Position numbers and translations under genes: made by a program. Shown here one piece after another: positions 32,853-44,341 of a stretch of 64,000 nucleotides of DNA (its first letter is position 1; the number at the start of each line of letters is the position of its first letter). Source of the stretch: Nymphaea colorata (taxonomy: Eukaryota; Streptophyta; Magnoliopsida; Nymphaeales; Nymphaeaceae); NCBI RefSeq assembly GCF_008831285.2, contig NC_045147.1, forward strand, positions 3,682,001 to 3,746,000, written 5' to 3'. The notes beneath the pieces were generated by a model. The model made no database searches, was not told where the DNA came from, and was given only the letters and a program-made list of their open reading frames with translations.

Positions 32853-34145
32853 TGCTAGGAGAAACAATCACATCCCTTGAACTTTTCTAGATTGGCAGTT
32901 GAAAAAAAAAAAACAAGGAAAAAAATGTGATGAACCATTTTCATCATCTAGTATTAGTTCACGCCTATGTCACACGGATACGGGTACAGGTATCCTATGG
33001 GTACGGGTATACGGATACGGCAATTTTCAAAATTTTAGGATACGCGGATACGGTGAATTTTATATTCTAAAAAAATAAAAAGGATAATAAAATTTAAAAA
33101 AAAAAACATTAAATTAAATGCTTCACTCTTGCAATCTCATAAGTCATAAGAAAGAAAGTCTCAGATTCTCAAACAAAACATTGTTCATGACCAATCTTAT
33201 AAGTCATAAGAAAGAAAGTCTCAAACAAAACAAAGAATGTCGGGTTAGTAAAGTGGTTTGGATCGGGTCTGACCCAAACCCGATCCAAAACGTATCCTGC
33301 TGTGTCCAAGTGTCGATATCCAGGTGTCGGAGTGTCGACACCGGTACGTGGCCCATTTTGCCGTGTCCGTGTGACATAGGTTCACGCCTTTTTCTCTTTG
33401 TTTTTCTCTCAACTATCAATCTGAAAAACATCAAGGCCTGATATTATTCCTTAATATTTTTATTTTTTATGTTTCAACTTTTTAACAACTAAATTTTTAC
33501 CAACATTTTTGAGCAAATTAGTAGAAAACTCATAATTTCATCTTTTTTCTATTATGTTTTGTATGTTTTAATTTTTTTTGGGTTCTAAGATTTTTCCTTA
33601 GAAAAAAAATTTCTGGGTGATACCCAAGAAAAACCTCACTGTTGGACACCTGAGGACTATGTTTATCACTTGCTATTTCTTCATTTTTCCTTTATGCTCC
33701 TTTGTTCACCAATGAATTCTTCTTCTGGGTTCATTTTTGTCCCCAGCCTGAAAATTATGCTTTGTAACTCACACTCGTTGGCCATATGAGACCATGGTTA
33801 TATTTTAGTTATTGACTTAAAGCAGATGTTTTGAGAGAACGTGAGTTTATCCAAGCACCTGTCGTGGTTTTGCATTGTTTCATTGTTTTATTTTTCATTT
33901 ATATTCCTGCTGCCTCATCCAGAGAATTGGAGACGAATGTCATAGACAGAGCCATTGCAAAGCTGTTGTTCAACAATGTGGGTCATGATACTGCTCAGTT
34001 TTCATTTCCATCAAGTCATGGCAAGAAAAGTGTCCCCAAAACTGCGAGGTTCCATCAGAAGAGGAGACTTGCTACCCATCCATCAGTGGCAGAGCATGAA
34101 GATTCACAGGAGGAATTGTCCGTGACCACTATCAATAGTTTTTGA
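30965..34145 (+). CDS. LNK family clock-associated transcriptional coactivator
   Basis: Five coding exons: 30,965-31,461, 31,694-32,006, 32,141-32,269, 32,386-32,507 and 33,923-34,145. All introns are GT-AG and the exons sum to 1,284 nt (427 residues plus stop). The start follows an acceptor at 30,955, so a non-coding first exon is likely near 29.1-29.4 kb. LNK hallmarks seen: N-terminal 'MDWFF...DDEAVP', 'SPECWSQW', and the conserved block 'MAQLNAKTRICFRDALYRLARNS' split over exons 4 and 5, then 'ETNVIDRAIAKLLFN'. In Arabidopsis, LNK proteins act in the nucleus as coactivators with REVEILLE MYB factors in light- and clock-regulated transcription. The protein is shorter than Arabidopsis LNK1/LNK2; the N-terminus looks more like LNK3/4, but I do not assign a symbol. 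No break is seen, so it appears functional. Confidence 0.85.
32803..32847. repeat. (AT)n microsatellite in LNK intron
   Basis: 45 bp of alternating AT in the last intron (32,508-33,922). Confidence 0.95.
32965..33379. mobile_element. hAT-type MITE in LNK last intron, 415 bp
   Basis: Perfect 8-bp target duplication GTTCACGC (32,957-32,964 and 33,380-33,387). Terminal inverted repeats CTATGTCACACGGATACGG and CTATGTCACACGGACACGG differ at one base. Subterminal GGATACGG-type motifs repeat several times. It is non-coding, with an internal duplication of 'cataagtcataagaaagaaag' at about 33,140 and 33,200. It lies within the 1,415-bp intron before the last exon. Confidence 0.95.
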
Positions 34146-34508
34146 AGTTAACATCCACAGGTTTGAGGAAAAATAAAAGCAGTGACCAGGTTTTGTAGTA
34201 ATCAGGTTTTACAGCCAGGGTGAAGAAGATAGGTTCCAGATTCTTGAAGCTGGTCTTAGTCATGCTTCATGATCTGTCTTGTACTGTATAATGTAGGTCA
34301 AATAATGCTAAATGACCAGGTGTTGATTCAAGGGTTGACACATTAGTCTAGATCTTTATGCATATGTATTTTGTCATTAAACCACAGTTTTGCTCATTTT
34401 GTTCACAGGACATAAAATAAGTACCATGTAAATACGAACCCCTCTTAAGAATTCTTGCAGTGGGTATGATAATATAGTGTTGAGATTTTGACTTTCCTTT
34501 ATAACGGT

Positions 34509-34515
<7 letters not shown>

Positions 34516-34547
<32 letters not shown>

Positions 34548-34580
34548 TGTGTGCATGTGTGTGCGCGCACACACGTGTGA
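34516..34580. repeat. (CT)n followed by alternating GT/GC palindrome
   Basis: A CT tract (34,516-34,544) is followed by alternating purine-pyrimidine sequence containing a perfect 18-bp palindrome (34,557-34,574), downstream of the LNK stop and possibly in or beyond its 3' UTR. Confidence 0.9.
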
Positions 34581-34871
34581 TGTGTATCATGACATTTGCA
34601 CAGAGTCCTCTTTCTCATTTCTAACTAAAATAATGTCGGATTATGGAGAAGCAGGACATGCATTGGTAGGTTTTATTTTGAATTGGTTCACTCTTACTCA
34701 TATGATATAGAGGAAAACAAGACAGAAGCTCTGCAGCACTAATTAGTGCAGTTCCAGTCAAAATCTTCATTCTTCTTTGAAGTACCCAGATACATCGCTA
34801 GAAAAGCAAATGAATTTGCTACTGGAAAGTAAGCACTTACAATTGTCAAATTGCCACTAAACAGGACAGAT

Positions 34872-35040
34872 TTACAACTTCACAAAGGTTCCCTGCATAC
34901 CTGATGGTTTATCGAGCTCATCCGCACCTGGTTCCCTAATTTTCTCGTCAGGAACTTTACAGACAAGGATCTGCCAACGCTTGGTGTCCTTTGGTTCACC
35001 AGTTAAGCAAATGTCATGCTCATCTTCCTTGAAATATTCT
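34872..35040 (-). CDS. Possible last exon of an unidentified gene
   Basis: The minus strand is open for about 55 codons to a TAA at 34,872-34,874: 'DEHDICLTGEPKDTKRW' then 'ILVCKVPDEK' and 'KPSGMQGTF'. An acceptor-like AG lies near 35,050. Residue composition looks like real protein, and the orientation is tail to tail with the LNK gene. I do not recognise the family and find no convincing upstream exons; it may be a gene fragment. Confidence 0.35.
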
Positions 35041-35049
35041 CAATAGGCT

Positions 35050-35620
35050 GCTTAGGAATAGGCAAAGTTGATCAAAGATGTTTCCCACTACGCTGGAAGC
35101 TCTTTGCAGAAAAGGAACTGCCAGAATAACAAAATTGAGTCTACTACGAACATCGGCAGCTTTTTCAAAGCAGAGAAATTAGAAAGGGGACAAGTAGGCG
35201 TTGGAGCAGCCGTGGCATTTTTCTTACTTTCTCATCAAGTGAAAACTTAAATCATACGTGGAACTAATACCAGGTAGGAAGATCCACTAATAAGAGTTTT
35301 TCTTAGTTCTATTCTGACTGAACTCTCTGTGCCTAAACCCATATACACCATCTAGCCCATCCCCCAGCTTGACCACTGAGAAATTATTAAGGCGAGGTAG
35401 CATATGGTAAGTGTGCAAACTAGTAGAAGTGACTAACAATAGGTAATGAGAACTGAAAACCACATTTTTCCACAATCTCATGTTCTGGGGTAAAAAATTG
35501 TAACAGGTAAGAGCTAGCCTGACCTAGTAGACAGTGGTAAGAAGATCCTGAGGTTCCTTTTATGCGAAGCAATAGAAGTTACCTGTTGAAGAGAGATCCA
35601 TTTGTTAATTATTGTGGGAA
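35050..35620. other. No recognised feature
   Basis: Short open frames on both strands without family signatures; could include introns or exons of the minus-strand reading that ends at 34,872. Confidence 0.4.
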
Positions 35621-35624
35621 TGGC

Positions 35625-36080
35625 TAGGGATGTCAATAAGTCCATTAGATTTGATATCCAACCAATTAACCATTTGAAAAAAATCAAATATGAAAAAAAA
35701 ATTCCAATTAAGAAATCGGATCTAATTTAGATTTAAGACATAACATCGGGTACAGACTTTAATTTGGATTCAAATAAATATGTAATTGGATTCAGATTCA
35801 GATCAGACAATTTTAGATATCCTATATCCCATGTCCCCACAATTTGAAAATTGTGTCTTGACATATTGTAGTGCAGTTTGGATTCAGGTTAAAAATCGGA
35901 TTTGAATTTGGATGTAAATCTAAAAATTGGACTATGATGGGATTCGGACTGTGAATTCAGATTCAAATTCAAATATATTGTACATTTTACTTCATTTGTG
36001 CTCAAATCAGATGTGAATCTAGATATATGAACATCCAAAAAGGAGATATAAAAAATAGTACGTCTGTTTCCAACAATATA
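35625..36080. repeat. Dispersed AT-rich repeat, copy 2
   Basis: Shares motif order with 27,005-27,415 (for example 'atatgaaaaaaaaa' followed by 'ccaattaagaaatc' and 'taaaaattggac'). Starts with TAGGGATGTCAAT, a common hAT-like MITE end; the opposite end is unclear. Confidence 0.55.
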
Positions 36081-36109
36081 GTTGGACATTGTCAAGTTTG
36101 GAAGGAAAG

Positions 36110-38280
36110 ACAAAATATCAATTATAATTCTCGTTTGAAATTATAAATAATAAATATAAGACATGTACTTCTTCACAAACATATAGTACAATTAGTGCTA
36201 AATTATTTATAGTAGCATGTTTCACCATGAAATGAAAGAGAAAAAACATATTACGCAAAGGCCTGGAGAATTTGAAGGTTCTATATGGTTATACTTCAAG
36301 CATTTCTGGATGTGTGCATTTGAAGGCATGCAAAACCTTAGGGTTAAAGAGTCATGATTGTCATATGTTGATTCAACAATTTCTTTTATTAGCCTTATGA
36401 AGGTCTTTACGAAAAAAAGTCATAATTATCAAGGTATTTGCTCAAACTCAAACCTTATGTACGTAACAAAAGTCGGCTAGAAAGATCAAATTGCAGAAGA
36501 ATGTTTGGCCAAAGAAAGTCTAACATTTTGTTCTAGGTATTCATGTGATGTAGAAATGTTCGCACGCCTCCCACAAATGGGGAACTGCATGACGCAGCAA
36601 CTTGAAATTTTGGTTTTAAAAAATTGCAAAAGAAAGGGATCCATACGTGGATACGAGGTCCGACCGTGGTTGCCTCCTTCAACAAGAGAGTTAGGCCAAG
36701 GACTAAGCATTTGTGAAAAGTGTATAAGTCATTCGGTTGATATATCCTATATGCTGGTGCATAAAGGTTTGAAATTTGATTTTGAAGTTCATTTTGAACT
36801 TGATTTTGAACAAGAAAACTTTTAAGCTTGTTTTGGGTAAATTGAAATGAATTTTGGGCAAGTTCTTTGGAAATTTAACTTGTTTTGGCAACTTATTTTG
36901 AAATTCAATTTATTTTAGAAATTTAGTTGAATTCCAGCAAAATTGAAAATTGAAAATTGGATGTCACTTAAAATTGATTTGAATTAGGACTATTGATTAG
37001 AAAATTTGATAAATTTGAGAATTTTGATTGACAAACTGGATTTGACATTTTGATTAGCAATTAATTTGAGCTTTAGTTTATTTCTACTAACTTGAAATCA
37101 ATTTGTGATCATGGATCAAAATTTTGAACTTGGTAAATTTGAAAATAGCTAGTTTAGCTTGGAAAAATGGATTGATTGATCAAATTTGAAAATCTCTTTT
37201 GACAAAATTGATGAATTGGGATCAAAATATAAGAATTTTGGATTGAAATTAAGCCAAGTTCTTCTCTATAGAAGATTATAAAATTTTTCCAAATTAATAA
37301 GCTAAACTTATTTTTGGCAAAATAGAAATTCCAAGATTTTGTAAGAAAATTTGTTCCAAATATATTTGTTGGCAAAAAAATTGATATGGTTCTTATCTTT
37401 TCTTTTCAAAAATAAGTGAGAATCCAAATTCTTTGTTGCGATATGACTTGATCACATTTTGCAACTTAGAATTGGTTCAATTACTTTTTAAAGATAGTAT
37501 ACTTGTGTTTAATTAGATAAGTGATTGGATACATGAAAGGAGAAAATAAACTACATGTGTGCATACATTCTTCACTCAAGCTTGCCTTCCATGCATCTAC
37601 ATGTGTATTGGTTCTTCATTCCATCGCACATACATTCATGAACTGAGGAACAAATTTTATATGAAATTGGCTATGTAAGACAACTTCAAGGCCACTGCTT
37701 GATATTGAATCAAGCATAATCACTAGAGTACAGTCCGTAAGCTTGAGATATTTATTAAAATAGATAAAACTCTTGAAAATGATAGTAAATGTGAAAAGTG
37801 CATGAAAATCCCAATTTTAGAGTGAGAAATTATGGAAGTCATTCACTTTGGTATATTTAAATGATTACAAATCAGTTCATGTACTACTTTCTATGGTCAC
37901 AAATTAAGAAACATCTACTTTGGAGATCTTTCTTCAAAGTAGAATGTAAAAATATTTAAAATTTAACTCAATCTTGATATATTAAGTTTGAAATTGGTGG
38001 AGAAAGTATATATATATATATATATTCCATGCTGAAAATATGTATGAAAATTCCAATCAGTTTTTAGAGCAATGTTCACTTCGAAACTGGTTTTAAAATT
38101 TTCAAAACTATGCAAACACGCATATGTTTTAAGTAAATTTGACAAGATTGTTCTTGTCAAATTTGGGCATTATAATTACAGCTTTTGGCTGAAATTTGGT
38201 GGTGTCTTAAGGTGACAACCAGAGCAATTGCAAATTTAAAAATGTAAAATTACAAGATTATGAAATCAGGGACTACTTGG
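36110..38280. other. AT-rich, no gene recognised
   Basis: 36,770-37,400 is a low-complexity stretch of repeated 'ttttgaa/gaaattt' words, probably decayed repeat. A short (TA)n lies at about 38,010-38,026. The plus-strand open frame 36,505-36,825 has no recognisable domain. Confidence 0.5.
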
Positions 38281-38289
38281 GTTTTCAGA

Positions 38290-39535
38290 TTACGTTATCA
38301 CCTCATGCACCCTCCTTTTGGAAGGGAGTGGAGGAGAAACATGTAGATCGCCTTCAGTGTTGGCAGGAAAAGGTGCTTTTTTTTCTAGGTCTTATTACTC
38401 TTGCTAAGCATTGTCTTGCGTCTGTCCCCCTCTATGCTCTAGCGGTCTTTTGACCACCTGTGGCTGTTTTGAGTAGGTTTGATAAGATCATTTGTAGGTT
38501 TATCTGGGATGGTGATCAACCTTCGGATTGCCTTGCACGTTGGGAAGTGGTTGTCCTTCATCTTCTTCTTGGGGGTGCTGGGGTTACCAACCTTAGTCGA
38601 GCATGTGAGTCCTTTCTATGTTCCTAGTGGTGACGTCTGGCAACTGAACATTCTCCCCATTACCCTGTTCATTTCTTCTAAGTTTGACATGTCTTCCCCT
38701 AGTCTTTGGAATAATTTCATCTCACACCTCTCCCTCCCACTTTTGGTGCGACTTGCTTTTCTACCCTTCCTCTTTTCCTCCGCTTGTTGACCTCCCATCG
38801 TTCGCACCCCCATCTTAGCTTTTTTCATCTTCTCATGGTTTCACTTTTTCTTCTTGCTATCTGGCTTCTTTTGGTTCTTTTGTTGTGTCACTTCCACCCC
38901 AGTCCCTTTGGTTTTCTGGTTCTTTTCCTCGTGCCATCGCTTTTGTTTGGCTACTTCTTGTTGGCCTCATCAATACTTTTGACCACTTACAGCGCCTTGA
39001 TATTATTTTCCAATGCTTCATCTGTCTCACCGCGGCTGAGTCTCAGGTTCACCTTGTTACTTCTTTCCCTTTCTTTTTTAGTATTCTTGTCTCTGCATGG
39101 CCTTCCCTTGTTAGCAGCCTTCCAAGCCCACTCTCCATTCGTCTTCTTTTCTTCTTTTGTTCTTCCTCCTACCTGGTTGTTTTTTGGAATCTTGTCTAGA
39201 GGTTGTGGCTCATTTCCTCTTGGTGGCGCATTTGAGAGGAGCGCAACAACAGGGTCTTCAGGGTCACTTTCTCATCATCGGATTCTGTGGCTCTTCTCGT
39301 GCAGGGGGGCGTCAATTTTGCTATTCGGATACGGCGCCGTCCTCCGTCTATGGCTAGGTGACTATGCCATTTTGTCTATCCACTCTCTTCCCACCCCTCT
39401 TATGTTGTTTTACTGTGCAGTTGTCTTGTATATTTGGTCATTTTATTCTGCTTTTGTGGTTTGTTCTTGTAACAAGGGGACTTGTCCTCAAATTTTGTTA
39501 TGTATTCCCATTTTATTGGCACAGTGCAGTCATTA
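38290..39535 (+). mobile_element. 5'-truncated LINE retrotransposon
   Basis: The plus strand reads the C-terminal part of a plant L1-type ORF2: 'VDRLQCWQEK', 'LITLAKHCLASVPLYALAVF', 'FDKIICRFIWDGD', 'GGAGVTNLSRACES', and near 39,230 an 'ERNNRVFR' motif of the C-terminal zf-RVT region, with stops and frameshifts. The upstream RT catalytic part and endonuclease are absent, the usual outcome of 5' truncation. The 3' end runs into a (TA)n tract at about 39,533. No target duplication was identified. Confidence 0.75.
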
Positions 39536-39587
39536 TATATATATATATAGAGAGAGAGATAAAGAGAGAGAAAAAAAATATCTGTCT

Positions 39588-40190
39588 TTATGCCATCTAT
39601 TTGGCATAAGGAGTACAACAATAGTGGAACATCCAATCCTTTCGGCCAGACACTCCTAGTTGCTCAAAAGAGGACGCCATGGTGTCCCCCGATTTTCCTG
39701 TGGATGGCCTGATGGGGGCGTCAATGGCAGCCAATGAGCCAGTGCCCCAGCGGACCGTCCCAATAGAATCGAGAGAGGCAATGGCCTCCCAAAAAAAAAA
39801 TTCCCCTTGGGAAAAATTTTTTAGGAGGGAAGGGTGGCCGTCACCATCATTTAGGCACCCTTCAGGTGAGCAAAAGGGGTTGAAAAAAAAACGAGCCTGA
39901 TCATGCACAGTCAGACACTCCCCCAGTGGTTCACTAGTGGCCACCACACTGCAGCCCTTCAGTGACAGGTAGGGGACAAGGGTTGCTAAAATGGGGAGGT
40001 GTCGATGGTGGGATATCGATGGTGGGCCACTACACCACAGCCCTTCCATGAGTGGAAGGGAGCGCTCGTCTCAAACCACCTCCAGAACAACAAAAAAAAA
40101 ATGGAAAAATGGAAAAAGAAAAAACAAAGTCATCTTGCATGATTGGACGCTGGGAAGTTGTCGTACCCTTACACCAAATGGCTGGTGTAA
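39588..40190. mobile_element. TIR element with palindromic ends, 603 bp
   Basis: The left end TTATGCCATCTATTTGGCATAAGG and right end (reverse complement) TTACACCAGCCATTTGGTGTAAGG are inverted repeats, each containing its own hairpin (TTATGCCA...TGGCATAA and TTACACCA...TGGTGTAA). The match continues with 'GTACRACAA'. It is GC-rich and non-coding, sitting between two (TA)n(GA)n tracts. The superfamily is not determined. Confidence 0.65.
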
Positions 40191-40191
40191 C

Positions 40192-40194
<3 letters not shown>

Positions 40195-40270
<76 letters not shown>
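40195..40270. repeat. (AT)n(AG)n compound microsatellite
   Basis: About 53 bp of AT followed by about 24 bp of AG. A similar but shorter TA/GA tract lies at 39,533-39,570, on the other side of the TIR element. Confidence 0.95.
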
Positions 40271-40279
40271 TGTTTATAT

Positions 40280-40880
40280 ATATTTATTTATTTCTCTATT
40301 CTGTTGTATCATGTGAGTATAGCATATTTTAATTAATTAATTTTGCTGTAATCCTTCATTGCTCTAACTTTAATAGTTTGTTGTGCAATGAAGTGAAAGA
40401 AATGAACTAAATCCGGCAATGTACAAGACTTCTCATATTATGGGCATGAACAGTTTTGCCTAACTTTTAGCAAAAATTGTAATCTTATTAATTAAAATGT
40501 TCTTATTTATCATTATTGACTTGTTTATTATAAATGTTAAACATTGTCCGTTTTATGCAAGTTAGAGGGGGCAAATTTGAGCCTTCCAATGCTAAGGCTT
40601 TTTCTTTGACGTGGAAAAATAGATGAAGACTATCATAACCAAGTAATGAATGAAGCAATTGTGTAAGTCCACATGTTATTAAAACGTTATAAAGATTAGT
40701 AGGCTCGTCTCAATAAAGCAATATCCCAACTACCTACAGGATTTGAAATGACCCATCTCGAATGAAATGACCCATCTCGAAGTGATGTTTTGCCATGGGC
40801 CATGGGCCGAGAAAAATTTGGATGCGTGCATACTTATGAAATGAAGTAAAACCATCATAATTTTTTTGATGCAGGTTCCA
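40280..40880. other. AT-rich, probable intron of coiled-coil gene remnant
   Basis: No gene recognised; ends in an acceptor-like 'tttttttgatgcag' at about 40,874. Confidence 0.35.
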
Positions 40881-40966
40881 GTTGAAGTGAACTAATGGAA
40901 AAAAATGTGACATTGCATGAAGAGTTAGATTATCTATGCAATATGGTGCATGAAGTAGAAAGAAAC

Positions 40967-43900
40967 TGCCTACCTTAGCCTAGTGGTCGAGGCTTGCTGG
41001 GAAAGCACTGAAGGAGCACAGCAAGGGCCTTGACCAAGGCAAGGCTGGGCGAAAGCCAGCGGCCGAGCAAGAGGAGCTTAGGCCAAAGAAGCTCGCGGCC
41101 ATACTAAGAAGGAAAACCCACACCCAGTTGCCAACGCCAAGGGAAGTTTCGCAGAGCAAGGCCGAACTAAGGAGGAAAAGGCTGCCATAGGGAGCGCGGC
41201 CAATGAAGGGCGCCAACAAAAGAAGAGACACCAGCCCAACTCAGGAAGAAGAAGATTGTCAGGCCAAGAAAGGCCGATTGGGAGAGGTTAACAACAGACA
41301 ACACGTCTCTGCTGCTATCTGTGAGATTATGATCATGTCTACAACTTGGGACGGGACCAACTCAAGCAGCTCGGAGAAGCAAGACCAAGGTGACCTCAGC
41401 AGTACTGACCAAGCAGAGACGGCCAGAGGCACGACACAAAGCATGGAAGTTAACATCAGTCCAGAATGGTCAGGGCCGACTAAATGCAGCGCCAAAGGTT
41501 GGAGCACGAACAGTTTGAAGACCGGACCCGGTTGAGCCAGTGGAACCCAAACCCAGGTCGAGTCCAAACCTAGTCCGTCGTGGTAGTTAGGATCGAGTCT
41601 AGATAGGTTAGAATAGGATCTGAGATCTTTGTCATACCGTCTCAGTTTTGCTTTATATTGCGTTAGTGAGTCGAGTCTTAATTCTATCAGCGTCTCGGTT
41701 CATTAGTAGAACCGGTTTGTGTTAGTATTTAAATCATCTTGTAAGCCATTTTCAGCATTATTGAAGTTGAATAGAATTTGGTTGAAGGCTGCTGCCTCTC
41801 TCTCTTCCCCGCCTGAGAGGCATGTATCTCCCCCGCCCGGGGAGGTGGTGTATTTTCCCCCCGAAAGGTGGTGCATCTTCCCCAATGTGAGGTGGTGAAT
41901 CAACATTGCTTCCAGCCCATGGTTCTGGCCGGAGTGAAGAAAAGGAAGACCCGAATGTGGAGGTGGCCGGAAGCCTCCATTGACGTCGTTGTCCTATGCT
42001 ATTTTTCCGGTGCATAGCAAGCTCTTCTCGATGCAACCTCCCTTGAACACGAAGGGTGGTTAGAGGCCGGTGGAGACTATGGGAAGGCTTGGAGAAAAGT
42101 GGGTCGTGGTTATGCCCAACTAGTAGCCAAGCGTCGACAAATCCGGCAGCAAAAAGTAAGGCTGGTACCATATTCTCTTTGCGGTTCCATTCCTCTTCCA
42201 GCCGTAGAAAGGCCAAATGAAAGTCTACCATAGTAGGATGTTTATCTCCCCAAACACATTAGGAGGATGACAGTCGGAAAGGTCGGCCGGAGTTGGGCTG
42301 TAGACCAAGTGGAAGTCTCCCCTAGTAGGTTGTTCTCTCCCCAGGCACATCAGGAGGAAAACGGTCGGAAAGGTAGGCCGGAGCAAGGTCTAGGCGAGCC
42401 AGTTAAGTTCGGCCCGAGGAGGCGGCTTTCCCCCTGTAGAATCCAAGGAGATTGTTGATGGAACGGTCGAGCTAAGCCCTGGCTCCGTTCCTTAGATGAG
42501 AAAAGCCAAGAGGTTTGGGTGGTTCCTACCGGTAGATGGCCGGCAGAAACTATCTAGAGTGATCGGTGGATTGAAGTGGGAACAGCGACGGTGCCAGTTC
42601 GGTGGAATCTCCATCAAAGCTAGGTGTTGTGCTAAGGAGACAGCCGAGACAAGCTCGGCCAAGATCGCCCGAAAGCAAGTTGAATGACGGGCCAAGTTGC
42701 AGCCAAGTCTGACCAAGGACGGCTGTGTTGTGAGCGTGACCGGAATTGCGCTATCGGTGGCCGGTAATTCCTGCCGCTGCACTCTTTATGGTGACACTTG
42801 GGGATCCTCTGCCAATTCTCGAAACTGCCCTCAACATTAACTCCATCATCAAGAGGGAACCAAGGTTGAGAAGAGGCAAAAGAGTCATTTGGAGTGGGCG
42901 TTTAAGCCAACTCGCATGGATCGGAGAGCAATAACTCTCACGTGACCCTTGGAGTCCCGAGGCATTTAAGGATCAAGCCTTTAATCCTCGCCGTCCCTTC
43001 CTCCACGTGCCAGCATCCTAGGGCCCAAGCCCTTTGTGACTCCTAGGCGCATTCAAGAGGAGTCAACCCCCTCATCTCGTCCTCCACCCGCATTTAAGGT
43101 AAGTGCGTTTACTTCCCTTGCTAGCCTTCCCCTTCCCTCGAAGTCATCTCCCTTCATCTTCGTAATCCCTTGTCAGCCTTTAATCCGATCTTAACTATCC
43201 CTCGTAAACCTATCCTTTCCCTAGTAACTCGCCATTAGCCTTAACTCTTCCTCGTGAACCCTCTCATCTCTCGTGACTTGCCTTAGTCATTAACCCTTAC
43301 CACTTCCCAAGCCGAGACCTTAACCTCCCCTCTTCAATACCCTCGTAACCCCACATTAGCATTAACTAGGCATTAAACCTAGGCTCGTTTGAGACCCTAA
43401 CCATAATCCTTGACCTAGACCTAGCCCGAGTCACCTAAGTTAGCCTACCTGGCCTACCTCACCCTCTCTAGCTAATCCTTAGCCGTGAGTGCCATTAACC
43501 CTCCTAGCCTCCTCGGACTTGCTCACCCGTGAGCTAACCCAGAACAAGAAGGCCAGGAAACACCCTTAGCACTTATCTTCCATTCCCAAGCTCAACTCTC
43601 ATCCCACGCTTGGTTCCCTTCGCCTTGGAATCCCTTAGCTAGGTCTTCCCCAAGGCAGCCCGTGGCCATAGGCGCTCATCCAGCAGCGTTACATCCATCC
43701 AACCATCACCCTCGGCCAGGCAGGCCGAGTCCCTTGAGGCATCAGCGTCGTCTCGACCAGGCGGGTTGAGCCATTCAGCCGTGTTCAGGCGTTCCCCTCG
43801 GCCAGGCGGGCCAAGCCTTCACGGCAGCAGCAACACCCTTCGGCCAGGCGGGCCGAGCCTCTTGCGGCAACACCATCACCCTCGGCCAGGTGGGCCGAGC

Positions 43901-44341
43901 CCCAGCGGTGCCATCGTCTCCTTCGGCCAGGCGGGCCGAACTTCATCCACACCATCCGCGCAGCAGGCCCCTCATCTCCAGTCACTTCCGCACCTCTTCA
44001 CCAACCGTCGTCGTGGCCGACAAGTCTAGGTCAGTAGTCTTTTGTCTTTGTAGTTTGTTTATCGTTGAGTCTAGTGAGTCGTGAGTGGATACAATATCCC
44101 TCACAGTTGTATCAGCCTACCCTCTTAGTTTTCTTGTAGTAGGATTAAACCGTGATTGGGATCACCTTACCTGTATCCTCGTCCTAGGGAAGTGTCAAGT
44201 CGGGGTTCCTGTCCGGCAAGGTCATTGCATTTTAGGTTTCTTTTAGTTTACTTCTCGGTCTGTAGCTACCCCGAGTGGTCTTGGGATAGGGATCGGCTTA
44301 GGGCAGCGATTTCACTAGCTCCTGGGTCTGGGATCCTTACA
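40967..44341. mobile_element. Probable solo LTR, 3.4 kb, with GAAAC duplication
   Basis: Starts TGCCTACC, ends CCTTACA, with 5-bp duplication GAAAC (40,962-40,966 and 44,342-44,346). The tandem host copy at 44,670 reads across the site without the insert. It is much more GC-rich than its surroundings. No gag-pol and no internal pair of LTRs was seen, so a long solo LTR fits best; a large non-autonomous retroelement is the alternative. The many open frames (for example 41,203-41,535 and 41,758-42,231) show no known domains. Confidence 0.7.
43711..43945. repeat. Six-copy tandem array with hairpin core
   Basis: Copies of CTCGGCCAGGCGGGCCGAG start at 43,711, 43,752, 43,797, 43,839, 43,881 and 43,922 (spacing 41-45 bp). 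Each is a 7-bp stem with a 5-base loop. In the second copy a change to CTCGACC is matched by GGTTGAG. The array lies in the 3.4-kb element; the plus frame gives repeated 'RPGGPS'. Confidence 0.9.

Noticed and set aside
38784-39659. 291-codon plus-strand open frame rich in Leu, Phe and Ser
   Set aside because: It is a shifted frame across the LINE tail; the conserved LINE motifs are in other frames.
39597-40049. 150-codon minus-strand open frame
   Set aside because: It lies inside a GC-rich TIR element, has no recognisable domain, and its plus-strand shadow is also open.
41758-42231. 157-codon minus-strand open frame
   Set aside because: Located in the GC-rich solo-LTR-like element with no domain signature; stops are rare there because of base composition.
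43711-43945. CRISPR-like array of short repeats
   Set aside because: Spacing is regular, but spacers are related to each other, the setting is a plant retroelement and no cas genes exist.
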